Shown here piece by piece: positions 1 through 9,285 of a stretch of DNA of 64,000 bases. Source of the DNA: Maribellus sp. CM-23 (lineage in GTDB: Bacteria; Bacteroidota; Bacteroidia; Bacteroidales; Prolixibacteraceae); contig NZ_JADWYJ010000003.1 in assembly GCF_021354595.1 (NCBI RefSeq), positions 186,001-250,000 of the forward strand, read 5' to 3'. The notes beneath the pieces were generated by a model, which saw only the letters and a list, made by a program, of their open reading frames with translations, was not told where the DNA came from and did no database searches. The first letter of the stretch is position 1. Every line of letters starts with the position of its first letter. A program made the position numbers and the translations under genes.

Positions 1-21
1 AATAACTTCCTGTAGCATGGC

Positions 22-2487
22 TTAAACAATCATGTTTCCGACATTATACACTATAAACGCAGCAACCCATGCCAGGGTTGTAGTATAAATAACAGAAAAT
101 GCAGCCCATTTCCAGGAACCTGACTCATTTTTAATGGCGGCAACCACGCCGATGCACGGGAAATAGATCAGGATAAATATGAGGAAAGCAAGCGCAACGG
201 GGCCCGTAAAGGTTTTTTCTCCTTTGTGTTTGCCGGTCATGTGCACTTCATCCTGAAGCTTTTTCTGAAGGCTTACGGTGGTTTCATCGCCTGATGTCTG
301 GTACAAAACACCCATGGTACTTACCACTATTTCTTTCGCAGGAAGTCCGGCTAGCAGAGATATACTCATTTTCCAGTCGAATCCCAGCGGGCTCATTACC
401 GGTTCTATAACTTTTCCAACCCGGCCGAGGTAAGAATTGATCAGCCTGTCGGTTTCCTGTTCCTGTTCAACCAGCACAATCTGTTCTTCTTTTGACGATT
501 CACTCAGCTGGCCGTTTTGCTCGATGTGGCTGATTTTCTCAGCAAAAAGCGCAGTATTTTCTGATTCGCGCGGGAAGTATTCCAGTGCCCAAATAATGAT
601 GACTCCCAAAAGAATAATCGTTCCGATTTTTCGCAGGTAATGCTGGGTTTTGTCCCACATGTGATAAATTACATTGCGAAGTGTAGGCATCCGGTAGGTG
701 GGGAGTTCCATTACAAACGGCGTCTCTTTGTTTTTGAAAACCGTTTTGTTGAGGATCTGGGCCGTTAAAAAGGCGAACACGATTCCCACTGCATAAATGC
801 CAATCAGTATCAAAGCCTGGTATTTCGAGAAGAATGCTGAAATAACTAAAATATAGACAGGTAGACGAGCACTGCACGACATAAACGGAATGATCAGCAT
901 CGTTAAGATGCGGTCGCCCCGGTTACGCATCGAGCGGGTAGCCAAAATAGCCGGTACATTGCAGCCAAATCCCATGATCATTGGGATAAACGATCGTCCG
1001 TGCAGCCCGAAACGGTGCATAATATTGTCCATAATAAAGGCGGCGCGGGACATGTATCCCGATCCTTCAAGCAGTGAAATAAAGAAGAACAGAATGAGAA
1101 TATTGGGCAAGAACACCAAAACGCTTCCGGTTCCGCTAATAATGCCGTCTACCAAGAGATCTTTCAGCATTCCGTCGGGGATAATATTGGATACAAAAGT
1201 GCCCAGTTTTGATATGCCCAAATCAATCCAGTCCATTGGGTAAGCGCCCACGGTAAAGGTTGTCCAGAACATCAGAAACAACAGGGCCGTAAAAATCGGA
1301 AATCCCAGGTAGCGATGTGTCAGTAAGCCGTCGATTTTCTCGGAGCGTGTTTTTTCTCCTTCAATCGGATTGCTGTAGGTTTCTTTCAGTGCCCCGGTAA
1401 TAAAGCTGTACTTGGCATTGGTAATAACAGTTTCACTATCTTCGTTTTCAAGCAACTCGATTTTGGCTATTTCTTTGTCGGTAATCTCACGTATTTCCTT
1501 GTAATTCGCATAATCCGACAGTAATTCCAAAATTTGCTTGTCTTTCTCGAACAGTTTGATCGCAATAAAGCGGGAAGAGATCTTGTCGGTAATCGGTTTG
1601 GTTTCCTTTACCTTCAACCTGATCTTTTGAATGGATTTTTCCAGTTCCTTCCCGTAATTGATGTGTACGTGGCGTGAGGTCTTGTCTTTGCCCTCAAAAA
1701 CATCAATTACCTTGTCTACAATGGCATCAATCCCTTTTCCTTTCGAGCTGACGGTTGGAATGATGGGAATTCCCACCAAACGAGCCAGGCGCTCCTGGTC
1801 AAGTTCCAGCTTGTTTTTCTCCATTTCATCAAACATGTTTAGCGCAATAATGGTGCGCAAATCCATGTCGATCAGTTGGGTAGTAAGGAAAAGACTCCTT
1901 TCGAGATTGGTGGAGTCCAGTACATTGATAACAATATCGGGTGTTTGTTCGTAGATAAACTTTCGAACAAAAATTTCCTCGGTTGAATAGGCCGTTAAGC
2001 TGTATGTTCCCGGAAGGTCATAAAAGTTAAAGGTATATCCTTTGGCTTTGAACGTTGCTTTGTGGATACCAACGGTAACACCGCTGTAGTTTCCTACCTT
2101 TTCTTTCGATCCGGAAATAAAATTGAAAAGCGTTGTTTTACCGCAGTTGGGATTGCCAACCAGCGCAATATTGATGGTACGGGTTCGCTCCGATTGATTG
2201 ATCAACTCAATGTTGCGATCAATCGTACCTTCAAAGTTGTCTTGTGCCTCCAGGTTAAATTCCTGAAGGGAAACAACTTCTATCAGTTCCGCTTCCGATT
2301 TTCGGAGCGATACATTGTAATTCAATATCTTAAATTCAATCGGGCCATTGAAAGGGGAGTCCTTAATCACTCTGACCTCTTTCCCGCGGATAAATCCCAT
2401 TTCAGAAATTCGTTTTCTGAAAGATCCATGGCCTAATATTTTGGTGATTATTACCGGTTCGTTATGTTTTACCTCACTCAGCTTCAC
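22..2487 (-). CDS. feoB: Fused FeoA-FeoB ferrous iron transporter
   Basis: GTP-dependent Fe(II) importer of the inner membrane. Residues 1-71 form a FeoA-like SH3 domain, fused to the FeoB G domain: G1 GNPNCGKT at 111-118, G3 DLPG at 157-160 and a G4 NMFD near 217. The C-terminal half is the FeoB permease with repeated hydrophobic segments and gate-type motifs. The 821-residue length fits FeoAB fusions known from Bacteroidetes such as Porphyromonas. The start is GTG at 2487: an in-frame TAG lies five codons upstream, a purine-rich GGAAGGCGAGGG lies just before it, and the next Met is inside the FeoA domain. It is divergent from the next gene. Identity is secure; the metal (Fe versus Mn) is assumed from the family. 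Confidence 0.96.
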   Translation of the reverse strand: MKLSEVKHNEPVIITKILGHGSFRKRISEMGFIRGKEVRVIKDSPFNGPIEFKILNYNVSLRKSEAELIEVVSLQEFNLEAQDNFEGTIDRNIELINQSERTRTINIALVGNPNCGKTTLFNFISGSKEKVGNYSGVTVGIHKATFKAKGYTFNFYDLPGTYSLTAYSTEEIFVRKFIYEQTPDIVINVLDSTNLERSLFLTTQLIDMDLRTIIALNMFDEMEKNKLELDQERLARLVGIPIIPTVSSKGKGIDAIVDKVIDVFEGKDKTSRHVHINYGKELEKSIQKIRLKVKETKPITDKISSRFIAIKLFEKDKQILELLSDYANYKEIREITDKEIAKIELLENEDSETVITNAKYSFITGALKETYSNPIEGEKTRSEKIDGLLTHRYLGFPIFTALLFLMFWTTFTVGAYPMDWIDLGISKLGTFVSNIIPDGMLKDLLVDGIISGTGSVLVFLPNILILFFFISLLEGSGYMSRAAFIMDNIMHRFGLHGRSFIPMIMGFGCNVPAILATRSMRNRGDRILTMLIIPFMSCSARLPVYILVISAFFSKYQALILIGIYAVGIVFAFLTAQILNKTVFKNKETPFVMELPTYRMPTLRNVIYHMWDKTQHYLRKIGTIILLGVIIIWALEYFPRESENTALFAEKISHIEQNGQLSESSKEEQIVLVEQEQETDRLINSYLGRVGKVIEPVMSPLGFDWKMSISLLAGLPAKEIVVSTMGVLYQTSGDETTVSLQKKLQDEVHMTGKHKGEKTFTGPVALAFLIFILIYFPCIGVVAAIKNESGSWKWAAFSVIYTTTLAWVAAFIVYNVGNMIV

Positions 2488-2537
2488 TTTTCCCTCGCCT
2501 TCCTATTCTTGATTTAAATTAAATAAAAATAAGCGAA

Positions 2538-2545
2538 CAAAGATA
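2538..2545 (-). promoter_or_regulatory. Candidate -7 box for feoB
   Basis: Read on the minus strand this is TATCTTTG, a perfect match to the Bacteroidetes -7 consensus TAnnTTTG, about 50 nt upstream of the GTG start. I see no good TTTG -33 box at the expected spacing, so it is tentative. Confidence 0.4.
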
Positions 2546-2632
2546 TTCAATTTGTTATCATTTAAAATAAAATAACAATGTTCTTCACATAGTAAGTTCA
2601 AGTAGTTACTTTTGTTCAAGGAGAGACAGGAT

Positions 2633-3385
2633 ATGGAGGAAGACAAATTTTATCAAAACATTCAGAAAGCACTCGAGGATTTGCCTGAAAACTACAGTAT
2701 TCTGGAGGAACGGATCGATATTGAGGTTCAGATGAAATACTTTGAATATGCAAAATCGAACCGGGAAAAAATGGATGCCAAGGGATGTTTTGAACACAGG
2801 GAAGAGCTTTTCGAGGAAAATACAGGGGAGGACCGTAAAAAGGAAATACTCACTTCGATTGCCGTTTACGATGACGTGAAAGCTTATCGTACACTCGAAA
2901 AATTTGTGGCAGAATCGGAGGGTGAAGTAAAACAATGGGCGATACTGGCTTTACAGGAAAGTAGAATGTTGTTGCAAAGTTCGTTGCTCGACGAACAACA
3001 GTTTTTTATTTCAACCGGTCTGGGGGGAAAAGGAAAGAAGCTAAGGTACTTTGTGGTTTTCTTGAACCGTAATACAGAAGAACTACTTTCTTCAACACAA
3101 CAGAAGCTGTTAAAAGACGAGCTCGCTTTTGAGTTGAACAAGCACGAAGGCATTTTTGAGTCGATGGACTTTATGGAAGGTTTTTCATCGGGCTTGGTGA
3201 TGCTTCCCTTAACGGTAGAAATCCGGTCGGTATTTCAGAATGTGATTGAAGAGTGCAATCAATATGGTGGATTTTTACAGGAAGATATGATCATTACCAA
3301 CGTGAAAGTGTTGTCGCGGGGAGAAATTATTCAATTATTACATCAAAAAAAGAACGAAAACAAAGATGAATTGGAAGAAAAATAA
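2633..3385 (+). CDS. Conserved hypothetical protein, 250 aa
   Basis: I do not recognise the family. The predicted protein is soluble, highly charged and largely helical, with no signal peptide or membrane segment; it has a KKLRYFVVF beta segment in the middle and ends in a Lys/Glu-rich tail. A TTG codon at 2612 is in frame, but ATG at 2633 is chosen because AAGGAG (2618-2623) lies nine bases upstream, an unusually good Shine-Dalgarno for this genome. Its end overlaps the start of the thiamine-binding-family gene by 20 bases, so the two are probably translationally coupled and functionally linked. Confidence 0.8.
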   Translation: MEEDKFYQNIQKALEDLPENYSILEERIDIEVQMKYFEYAKSNREKMDAKGCFEHREELFEENTGEDRKKEILTSIAVYDDVKAYRTLEKFVAESEGEVKQWAILALQESRMLLQSSLLDEQQFFISTGLGGKGKKLRYFVVFLNRNTEELLSSTQQKLLKDELAFELNKHEGIFESMDFMEGFSSGLVMLPLTVEIRSVFQNVIEECNQYGGFLQEDMIITNVKVLSRGEIIQLLHQKKNENKDELEEK

Positions 3386-3668
3386 AATTAATGTGGCCAT
3401 TCAGGTGTTGCCTGAAGCAGAAGGAAAAATTAAATATTCGCTGGTTGATGAAGCCATCAAAGCTATTGCCGATTCCGGTATGAAGTACCAGGTTTGCCCG
3501 TTTGAAACAGTGGTGGAGTGTGATTATGAGCAGCTTCCGGTTTTGCTGGAAACCGTTCACCAGGCTTGCGCCAATGCAGGAACCGAGAAGATGTTGACCA
3601 ATTTGAAAGTGCAGGTAAACTTCTCGAACGATGTTGCCATTGAAGATAAAATGGAAAAATACATTTAA
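3366..3668 (+). CDS. Thiamine-binding (MTH1187/YkoF-like) family protein
   Basis: A 100-residue ferredoxin-like protein resembling the MTH1187/YkoF/DUF77 family (PF01910), small cytosolic proteins of which some members bind thiamine or its precursors. Typical features are the N-terminal strand NVAIQVLP, the segment YSLVDEAIKAIADSGMKYQV, and the Glu-Thr-Val-Val-Glu stretch after it. It overlaps the preceding hypothetical gene by 20 bases. No thiamine transporter or TPP riboswitch is visible nearby, so a role in thiamine handling is not shown here. Confidence 0.8.
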   Translation: MNWKKNKINVAIQVLPEAEGKIKYSLVDEAIKAIADSGMKYQVCPFETVVECDYEQLPVLLETVHQACANAGTEKMLTNLKVQVNFSNDVAIEDKMEKYI

Positions 3669-3681
3669 TTTTTCCTGAGAG

Positions 3682-3712
3682 TTTCGATTTTTACAAATTA
3701 GTTATATATTTG
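3682..3712 (+). promoter_or_regulatory. Promoter of tRNA-Arg
   Basis: A Bacteroidetes sigma-ABfr type promoter: TTTC (3682-3685, three of four matches to TTTG), 19 bases, then TATATTTG (3705-3712), a perfect TAnnTTTG. Transcription would start near 3719, about 20 bases before the mature tRNA. Confidence 0.7.
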
Positions 3713-3738
3713 CACCGCTTTTAAGGCAAAACGCCAAC

Positions 3739-3811
3739 GGCCCCGTAGCTTAATGGATAGAGCATCTGACTACGGATCAGAAGGTTGGGGGTTCGAGTCT
3801 CTCCGGGGTCA
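3739..3811 (+). tRNA. tRNA-Arg (ACG)
   Basis: A 73-nt cloverleaf. The acceptor stem pairs GGCCCCG (3739-3745) with CGGGGTC (3804-3810), with one G-T pair. The anticodon stem TCTGA/TCAGA encloses the loop CTACGGA, giving anticodon ACG (read as ICG, decoding CGU/CGC/CGA). The T arm has loop TTCGAGT. The discriminator base is A; the following bases are CCT, so CCA is not fully encoded and must be added enzymatically. Confidence 0.97.
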
Positions 3812-3817
3812 CCTTCT

Positions 3818-3850
3818 AAAAAAGAGCTGAAGTTTTCTTCAGCTCTTTTT
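3818..3850 (+). terminator. Intrinsic terminator after tRNA-Arg
   Basis: Perfect 10-bp stem AGAGCTGAAG / CTTCAGCTCT (3823-3832 and 3837-3846) with a TTTT loop, preceded by A-run and followed by a T-run, so it could work in both directions. The remaining 250 bases before the next gene show nothing I can identify. Confidence 0.88.
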
Positions 3851-4100
3851 ATTACTCGTTTTTGGATGGAATATTCTCGGATCAATTCAAAATTTATGCG
3901 TAAAATTTGTTTCCCTCAGAAATTTCATTCGGCCCTAAAATGTTTATAAGTGTTATTTTGTGTTAAGGGATAGACTATCAGCTTATTACTCGATCTCTTC
4001 TTTTTTTGTATTTAAACCTTTTTTAATAATTAGGATTACTAAACAGGTTTGGAATGATATTTTTATATTTTAGCGATGACTAACTATTTAACTAACAACA

Positions 4101-4667
4101 TTGGACGAGAAGTTTATTTTGCAAGGCCTCAACGCAAAAAATAAGATTGTTTTCGATTTTGTTTTTCATTATTATTATTCAGGACTGTGTGCATATGTTG
4201 AGAGAATTGTAAATGACATAAATATCTCTGAAGATATTGTTCAGGACTTCTTTATAACTCTTTGGATAAAACATGATCAACTCCAAATTTCTACTTCTCT
4301 TAAAAATTATCTGTTTACTTCAGTAAGAAACCGTTCTCTTGATTATTTGAAAAGCCAGAAGAATAAAACACTGCATTTAAACTCAGCAATTGATACGAAA
4401 AATTATACTGAAAATCTTTCCACTTTTTGGTTTGCAGAATCAGAACTGGAAGCACTGTTCGAAAAAAGTCTTGAAAAATTACCTCCCCGTTGCCGTGAAA
4501 TTTTTGTGCTTAGTCGAATTGATGGAGTAAAAAATCAGCAAATAGCTGAAAAATTAGGTATTTCAAAGCGGACAGTTGAATTGCAAATTAGCAATGCATT
4601 AAAACTTTTGCGTAAAGATTTGTCCCCGTACCTGCCCATGTCTCTGCTTTATGTTTTTCTGAAGTAA
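4101..4667 (+). CDS. ECF-type RNA polymerase sigma factor (PUL regulator)
   Basis: A 188-residue ECF sigma factor of the Bacteroidetes SusC/D-associated type. Region 2 spans roughly residues 20-90 (helix around SEDIVQDFFITLWIK), and region 4 roughly 125-175, with the helix-turn-helix QQIAEKLGISKRTVE. It should direct RNA polymerase to the downstream PUL when released by the FecR anti-sigma encoded next. The only upstream in-frame start is TTG at 4101, because TAA lies four codons before it; no later Met is suitable, so TTG is accepted, with no clear Shine-Dalgarno. The order sigma, anti-sigma, SusC is the classical trans-envelope signalling arrangement. Confidence 0.93.
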   Translation: MDEKFILQGLNAKNKIVFDFVFHYYYSGLCAYVERIVNDINISEDIVQDFFITLWIKHDQLQISTSLKNYLFTSVRNRSLDYLKSQKNKTLHLNSAIDTKNYTENLSTFWFAESELEALFEKSLEKLPPRCREIFVLSRIDGVKNQQIAEKLGISKRTVELQISNALKLLRKDLSPYLPMSLLYVFLK

Positions 4668-4755
4668 AAAAAATCAAAAGTATATATGTGTTTGTAGATA
4701 GTTAATCGTCTTTCTAGTGTAAAGAGAAAAGATTGCACTTGCAAAGAACAGATAA

Positions 4756-5787
4756 ATGAAAATCCAAGAAATTGAGGACTTACTACCTCGCTATTTTAAA
4801 AACGATTTAAATAAAGAAGAAAGGCAAAAGGTGGAGGAATGGAGAGATGCTTCAGATGAGAATGGGCAACTTTTTAACGATACCTTTAATGTTTGGGAAG
4901 GAATGGAGCATCTTCAACGTATGAAGAAGTATAATTCTGAAAAAGCGTTGGTGACTATTAATCGAAAAATTGAAACTATTAAATCGCCAAACCTTTTTAC
5001 TCTTCTTCAGAAAGTAGCTGCTGTATTAATACTCCCCCTAATTATTACAACACTTTATTTTGCTACAAAGTCCCCTGCACATCAAATGCCCGAAACCGAA
5101 TGGTATACTGTAAAAACTCCTCCAGGAAGCCGTTCTGAATTTTTGTTGCCCGATGGCACAAAGGTTTACATGAATTCCAAAACAAGTTTAAGTTATCCTG
5201 TGGCTTTTAATAAGGCCACACGCGACGTTAAATTGACTGGTGAAGCGTATTTCGAAGTGGCTGAAAATAAAGTACAACCATTTATCGTGAATACAGGGAA
5301 GATAAACATAGAAGTGACTGGCACCGAATTTAAAGTATCCAATTACCCGGAGGAGCTTTTAACCGAAATAGTCTTGGCATCAGGAAGTATCAACTTATTT
5401 CAGGGAGTATATTCAAATGAAAAAGAGATTATTCATTCCATGTTACCGGGAGAAAAAGCAAGTTTTTGGAGTAATGAAAACAAACTCTATCTGGATAATG
5501 TGGATGTAGAGAAATACATATCATGGAAGGAGGGAATTCTTATGTTCCGTGATGATTCGATGAAGGAAGTTGTAAGGCGTTTAAATCGATGGTTTAACAT
5601 TGATATTAAGTTAATTGGCAATGACCTGGATGATTACGTATATACGGCAACATTTGAAGATGAATCATTAACCCAGATATTGGATTTGTTAAAGATGTCT
5701 GCTCCAATCGAGTATTCAATTAAACCAAGAAAAAAGAATGACGATAAGACATTTCAGAAGATGGAAATCGAGATAAGAAGAAAATAG
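4756..5787 (+). CDS. FecR-type anti-sigma factor
   Basis: A single-pass inner-membrane anti-sigma factor of 343 residues. The N-terminal cytoplasmic part (1-83) would hold the sigma factor; one hydrophobic segment lies at about 84-104. A periplasmic FecR domain follows (about 117-212, with PPGSRSEFLLPDGTKVYMNS and the GEAYFEV motif), then a DUF4974-type C-terminal domain (about 265-335) that resembles the STN fold. It should receive the signal from the STN domain of the SusC encoded downstream. It lies 88 bases after the sigma factor gene and is followed by a terminator, so sigma and anti-sigma form a separate transcript from susC. Confidence 0.95.
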   Translation: MKIQEIEDLLPRYFKNDLNKEERQKVEEWRDASDENGQLFNDTFNVWEGMEHLQRMKKYNSEKALVTINRKIETIKSPNLFTLLQKVAAVLILPLIITTLYFATKSPAHQMPETEWYTVKTPPGSRSEFLLPDGTKVYMNSKTSLSYPVAFNKATRDVKLTGEAYFEVAENKVQPFIVNTGKINIEVTGTEFKVSNYPEELLTEIVLASGSINLFQGVYSNEKEIIHSMLPGEKASFWSNENKLYLDNVDVEKYISWKEGILMFRDDSMKEVVRRLNRWFNIDIKLIGNDLDDYVYTATFEDESLTQILDLLKMSAPIEYSIKPRKKNDDKTFQKMEIEIRRK

Positions 5788-5795
5788 ATTAAAAC

Positions 5796-5825
5796 AAAAG
5801 GGAGGCATTGGCCTGCCTCCCTTTT
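5796..5825 (+). terminator. Intrinsic terminator after the sigma/anti-sigma pair
   Basis: A perfect 12-bp stem AAAAGGGAGGCA / TGCCTCCCTTTT (5796-5807, 5814-5825) with loop TTGGCC; the stem itself ends in T4. It separates regulator genes from the susC-led operon. Confidence 0.88.
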
Positions 5826-5903
5826 ACTCTTGCCTTTCTCTTTTTAGCCGAAAGAAAAAGGATAAACTAAATATTAGTATTAATTCAAAAGCAAAGTAAA
5901 CTT

Positions 5904-8900
5904 ATGAAAAAAAATTGTTATGACAACTGGCTTAAGCTCAAAAAGCTCTGGGCCACAAAAACATTTATCCGAATGAGGTTAACATTTTATGCATTGCTAC
6001 TTGCAACAGTACATAGCTTAGCTTTAGATGGGTATGCTCAGGCGACAAAACTAAGCCTGAACCTGAGTAATGCCACGGTTAAACAGGTTTTATCCGAGAT
6101 TGAAGATGGATCTGAGTTCTATTTTTTGTATAACAGTAAAATTGTAGATGCAGAGCGGAAAGTAAGTGTAAGTTTCAAAGATAAAAAAATTGATCAGGCG
6201 CTTGATTTACTGTTCGAAGGTACCTCGGTTGAGTACAATATTGTTGATCGACAAATTGTTCTATCAGTGAAAGAGGAAGTAATAAACAGCTTATTGGCCA
6301 CTCAGCAAAAATCAGTAAAAGGGACTGTTTTTGATAATTCTAAACAACCACTACCAGGAGTTACCATTGTGGTAAAAGGTACAACACAGGGAACAACTAC
6401 CAATAATGATGGAAGCTACACTATCTCCGGGGTAACAAACGGGGCTATTCTTGTTTATTCTTTTATTGGGATGAAAACACAGGAGATAGAAGTCAACAAC
6501 CAAACGGTTATCGATGTTAGTATGACGCCTGAGGCTATTGGTATTGATGAGGTGGTCGCCATCGGTTACGGTACCATGAAAAAAAGCGACATTACCGGGT
6601 CTGTTTCTTCTGTAAATATGGAGAGTCTTAAGAATCAGCCAGTAAGAGGCCTTTCCGATATGTTGTCTGGTAGGGTGGCAGGTATGAATCTTTCCAGGAC
6701 TTCAGGTGATATAGGCTCTCCTACCAAAATACGTATCAGGGGAGCAAATTCTATAATAGGAGATAATAGTCCGCTCACTGTTGTCGATGGAGTTATCGGA
6801 GCACCTATTGGCCCGATACAGGACGTTGAATCGATAGAAGTATTAAAAGACGCATCGGCAACTGCAATTTATGGTGAAAGAGCTTCTAATGGTGTTATTT
6901 TAGTAACAACGAAACATGCTACTTCAGCAGAACCAACAATCCGGGTATCATTAAATACCGGTTTCAGCTATAGGAATACGGATTATCCAGATAAAATGAA
7001 TGCAGCTGAGTATGCTGAGTATATTAATGATTTTAAACAGTCACAAATTTTCTCTGCAGCAGAAATAGAAGAGTTCAGAAACATCGGTGGTACCAATTGG
7101 CTTGATGCCATTACACAAACCGGAGTGAGAAGCGATCATCAGATTTCCTATTCACAAAAGCTGGATAAAATTAGTGTTTATATGTCAGGTCGTTATGATG
7201 ACGAAAAGGGAACAATGATCAATACAAAAAGTGGCGGGAATTACGCTTTAAGGTCAAAAATTGGATTCCAGCCTTCGAAACGCCTAAGTATGGACCTGGA
7301 TATTACGGCATCTAAATCGAAAACAAAGAACGGTGGATTATCCACCGGAACAAGTAAACATCATCCGTTCTTCCAGGCTTTGAACTGGTCTCCAACAGAA
7401 CCTATTTGGCTCGATGAAGAAAATGGTGTTTATAATAATACAGACCACTACGGAGCATTACTCGATAGTCCGTATATGTATGCCATGGAACAGGACAATT
7501 TTAGGGAGGACCATAGTGTGAGCTCTATTCTTAATGCAAACTATAAGATTACTGATTACCTGACTTATAATGTTACCGGATTTGCGGCCAAATCAGGTAC
7601 CGCAACAGGAAGTTATCAAAATGCATGGCTGGAGCCAAATGATCCTTATGCGACAAGAGGGCAAAGCGAAAATTTTAGTTGGAGACTTATCAATAAAATA
7701 GACTTTAATAAAACGTTTGCTGAGGCTCACAATGTAATGGTTACCGGAGTTTATGAAGCAGAAGGTCTGGAAATCTGGAAGCTTTACGGTACCGGGAAAA
7801 AAATGCCTTTGCCTGACCTTGCTTCTTTCTACACTATAGGAATGAGTTCTGAACAAAGTGTTTCATCTGGGTATGATAAGGTTTCCCGTATAGCTTATAT
7901 GGGACGTTTAAACTATAACTACAAATCGAGGTATTATTTTACAGCATCTTATCGTGTTGATGGTAAAAGCGGACCGGAGAACCGGGTTGAAGAAAATAAA
8001 TTCGGAGCATTCCCTTCGTTTGCTACCAGCTGGCGTTTGTCGGAAGAACCGTTTATGAAAGACAACGGAATATTTGATAACCTTAAGATTCGTGCAGGGT
8101 GGGGGCAAACCGGTAATCCTTGTGACTTCGTTTATACAGTTATGAGATCAAATAATTATGATTACGGTATTGGATCTGATATTTTAGGTTATATTCCTGG
8201 AACACCGGCAAACCCAAATCTGAAATGGGAAACAACTACTCAAATCGACCTTGGTCTGGATATAACTACATTGAATGGGAAACTGTCTGTATCATTTGAT
8301 TACTTCGATAAATTGACAAAAGACCTGTTAACTTTACTGGAATTACCTGTTTACTATGGTTATGCAACCGAAGGAGCTTATCTTCAGAATCTGGGAGAGG
8401 TAAGCAACAAAGGTTTTGAGTTTACCGTTGACTACAAACCTGTTCAAACACGTAATTTACTATGGGATGTCAACTTTAATATCTCAACTGTTAAAAACAA
8501 AGTGCTTGACTTAGGGGAACAGGCTGCATTCATGTCAGGAACAAATGGAAACGGAATGCTGTCTGAAAATACCTATAGAGTTCAGGAAGATCTTCCTTTG
8601 GGAACTATCTGGGGGTACAAATGGCTAGGAATATGGCAAGAATCAGAAGCAGATCAGGCAGCTGCATATGGTAATGTCCCTGGTGATTACAGATACGAAG
8701 ATTTGAATAATGACGGAGCCTATAATTTACAGGATGACGGGCAAGCCATTGGCGATGCGAACCCCGATTTTGTATGGGCTTTAAATAACACTGTTTCTTA
8801 TAAAAACTTCGATTTCTCGTTGTTGCTCCAGGGGATGCACGGACAAGATGTATTTAATCTCGCGCGCGCTGCTATGTCAACTGTTCATTCCGATGCACGT

Positions 8901-9260
8901 ACTATTATGCTAAAAGCACCTGCAACCGATTACTGGACTACAACAAATACTGATGCTGAATACAAGAATATCCACAGTACTTCCGATGCAAAACGTTTGA
9001 ATTCATCGCAATGGATTGAAGATGGTAGTTGGGTAAAAGTGAAACATGTGGGACTTACCTACAACGTTCCCAGGAACTGGGTAAAATTCGGAACGCTTGC
9101 ACTTACTGTTAGTGCACAGGACTTGCTAACTTTTACGAAATATAAAGGACTGGATCCTGAAGTATCAGCTTCCGGTACCAATGACTTATGGGGTGGATGC
9201 GATTTTGGTACTCAACCATTACCTACAACTGTTACGTTCGGAGTTTCACTGGAATTTTAA
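5904..9260 (+). CDS. susC: SusC-type TonB-dependent receptor with STN domain
   Basis: An outer-membrane glycan importer of 1118 residues. Order: long N-terminal export signal ending near GYAQ (about 46); STN domain (about 48-122) that signals to FecR; carboxypeptidase-regulatory-like domain (about 137-208, PLPGVTIVVKGTTQGT); plug (about 220-335, with RIRGANSI and ATAIYGERASNGVILVTT); then the 22-stranded barrel ending in a C-terminal aromatic F. It pairs with SusD encoded 25 bases downstream. The STN domain is what links it to the adjacent sigma/FecR pair: substrate binding should release the sigma factor. The substrate cannot be deduced from this protein alone. Confidence 0.97.
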   Translation: MKKNCYDNWLKLKKLWATKTFIRMRLTFYALLLATVHSLALDGYAQATKLSLNLSNATVKQVLSEIEDGSEFYFLYNSKIVDAERKVSVSFKDKKIDQALDLLFEGTSVEYNIVDRQIVLSVKEEVINSLLATQQKSVKGTVFDNSKQPLPGVTIVVKGTTQGTTTNNDGSYTISGVTNGAILVYSFIGMKTQEIEVNNQTVIDVSMTPEAIGIDEVVAIGYGTMKKSDITGSVSSVNMESLKNQPVRGLSDMLSGRVAGMNLSRTSGDIGSPTKIRIRGANSIIGDNSPLTVVDGVIGAPIGPIQDVESIEVLKDASATAIYGERASNGVILVTTKHATSAEPTIRVSLNTGFSYRNTDYPDKMNAAEYAEYINDFKQSQIFSAAEIEEFRNIGGTNWLDAITQTGVRSDHQISYSQKLDKISVYMSGRYDDEKGTMINTKSGGNYALRSKIGFQPSKRLSMDLDITASKSKTKNGGLSTGTSKHHPFFQALNWSPTEPIWLDEENGVYNNTDHYGALLDSPYMYAMEQDNFREDHSVSSILNANYKITDYLTYNVTGFAAKSGTATGSYQNAWLEPNDPYATRGQSENFSWRLINKIDFNKTFAEAHNVMVTGVYEAEGLEIWKLYGTGKKMPLPDLASFYTIGMSSEQSVSSGYDKVSRIAYMGRLNYNYKSRYYFTASYRVDGKSGPENRVEENKFGAFPSFATSWRLSEEPFMKDNGIFDNLKIRAGWGQTGNPCDFVYTVMRSNNYDYGIGSDILGYIPGTPANPNLKWETTTQIDLGLDITTLNGKLSVSFDYFDKLTKDLLTLLELPVYYGYATEGAYLQNLGEVSNKGFEFTVDYKPVQTRNLLWDVNFNISTVKNKVLDLGEQAAFMSGTNGNGMLSENTYRVQEDLPLGTIWGYKWLGIWQESEADQAAAYGNVPGDYRYEDLNNDGAYNLQDDGQAIGDANPDFVWALNNTVSYKNFDFSLLLQGMHGQDVFNLARAAMSTVHSDARTIMLKAPATDYWTTTNTDAEYKNIHSTSDAKRLNSSQWIEDGSWVKVKHVGLTYNVPRNWVKFGTLALTVSAQDLLTFTKYKGLDPEVSASGTNDLWGGCDFGTQPLPTTVTFGVSLEF

Positions 9261-9285
9261 TTTAATTAACTTAATTTATTAAAAG

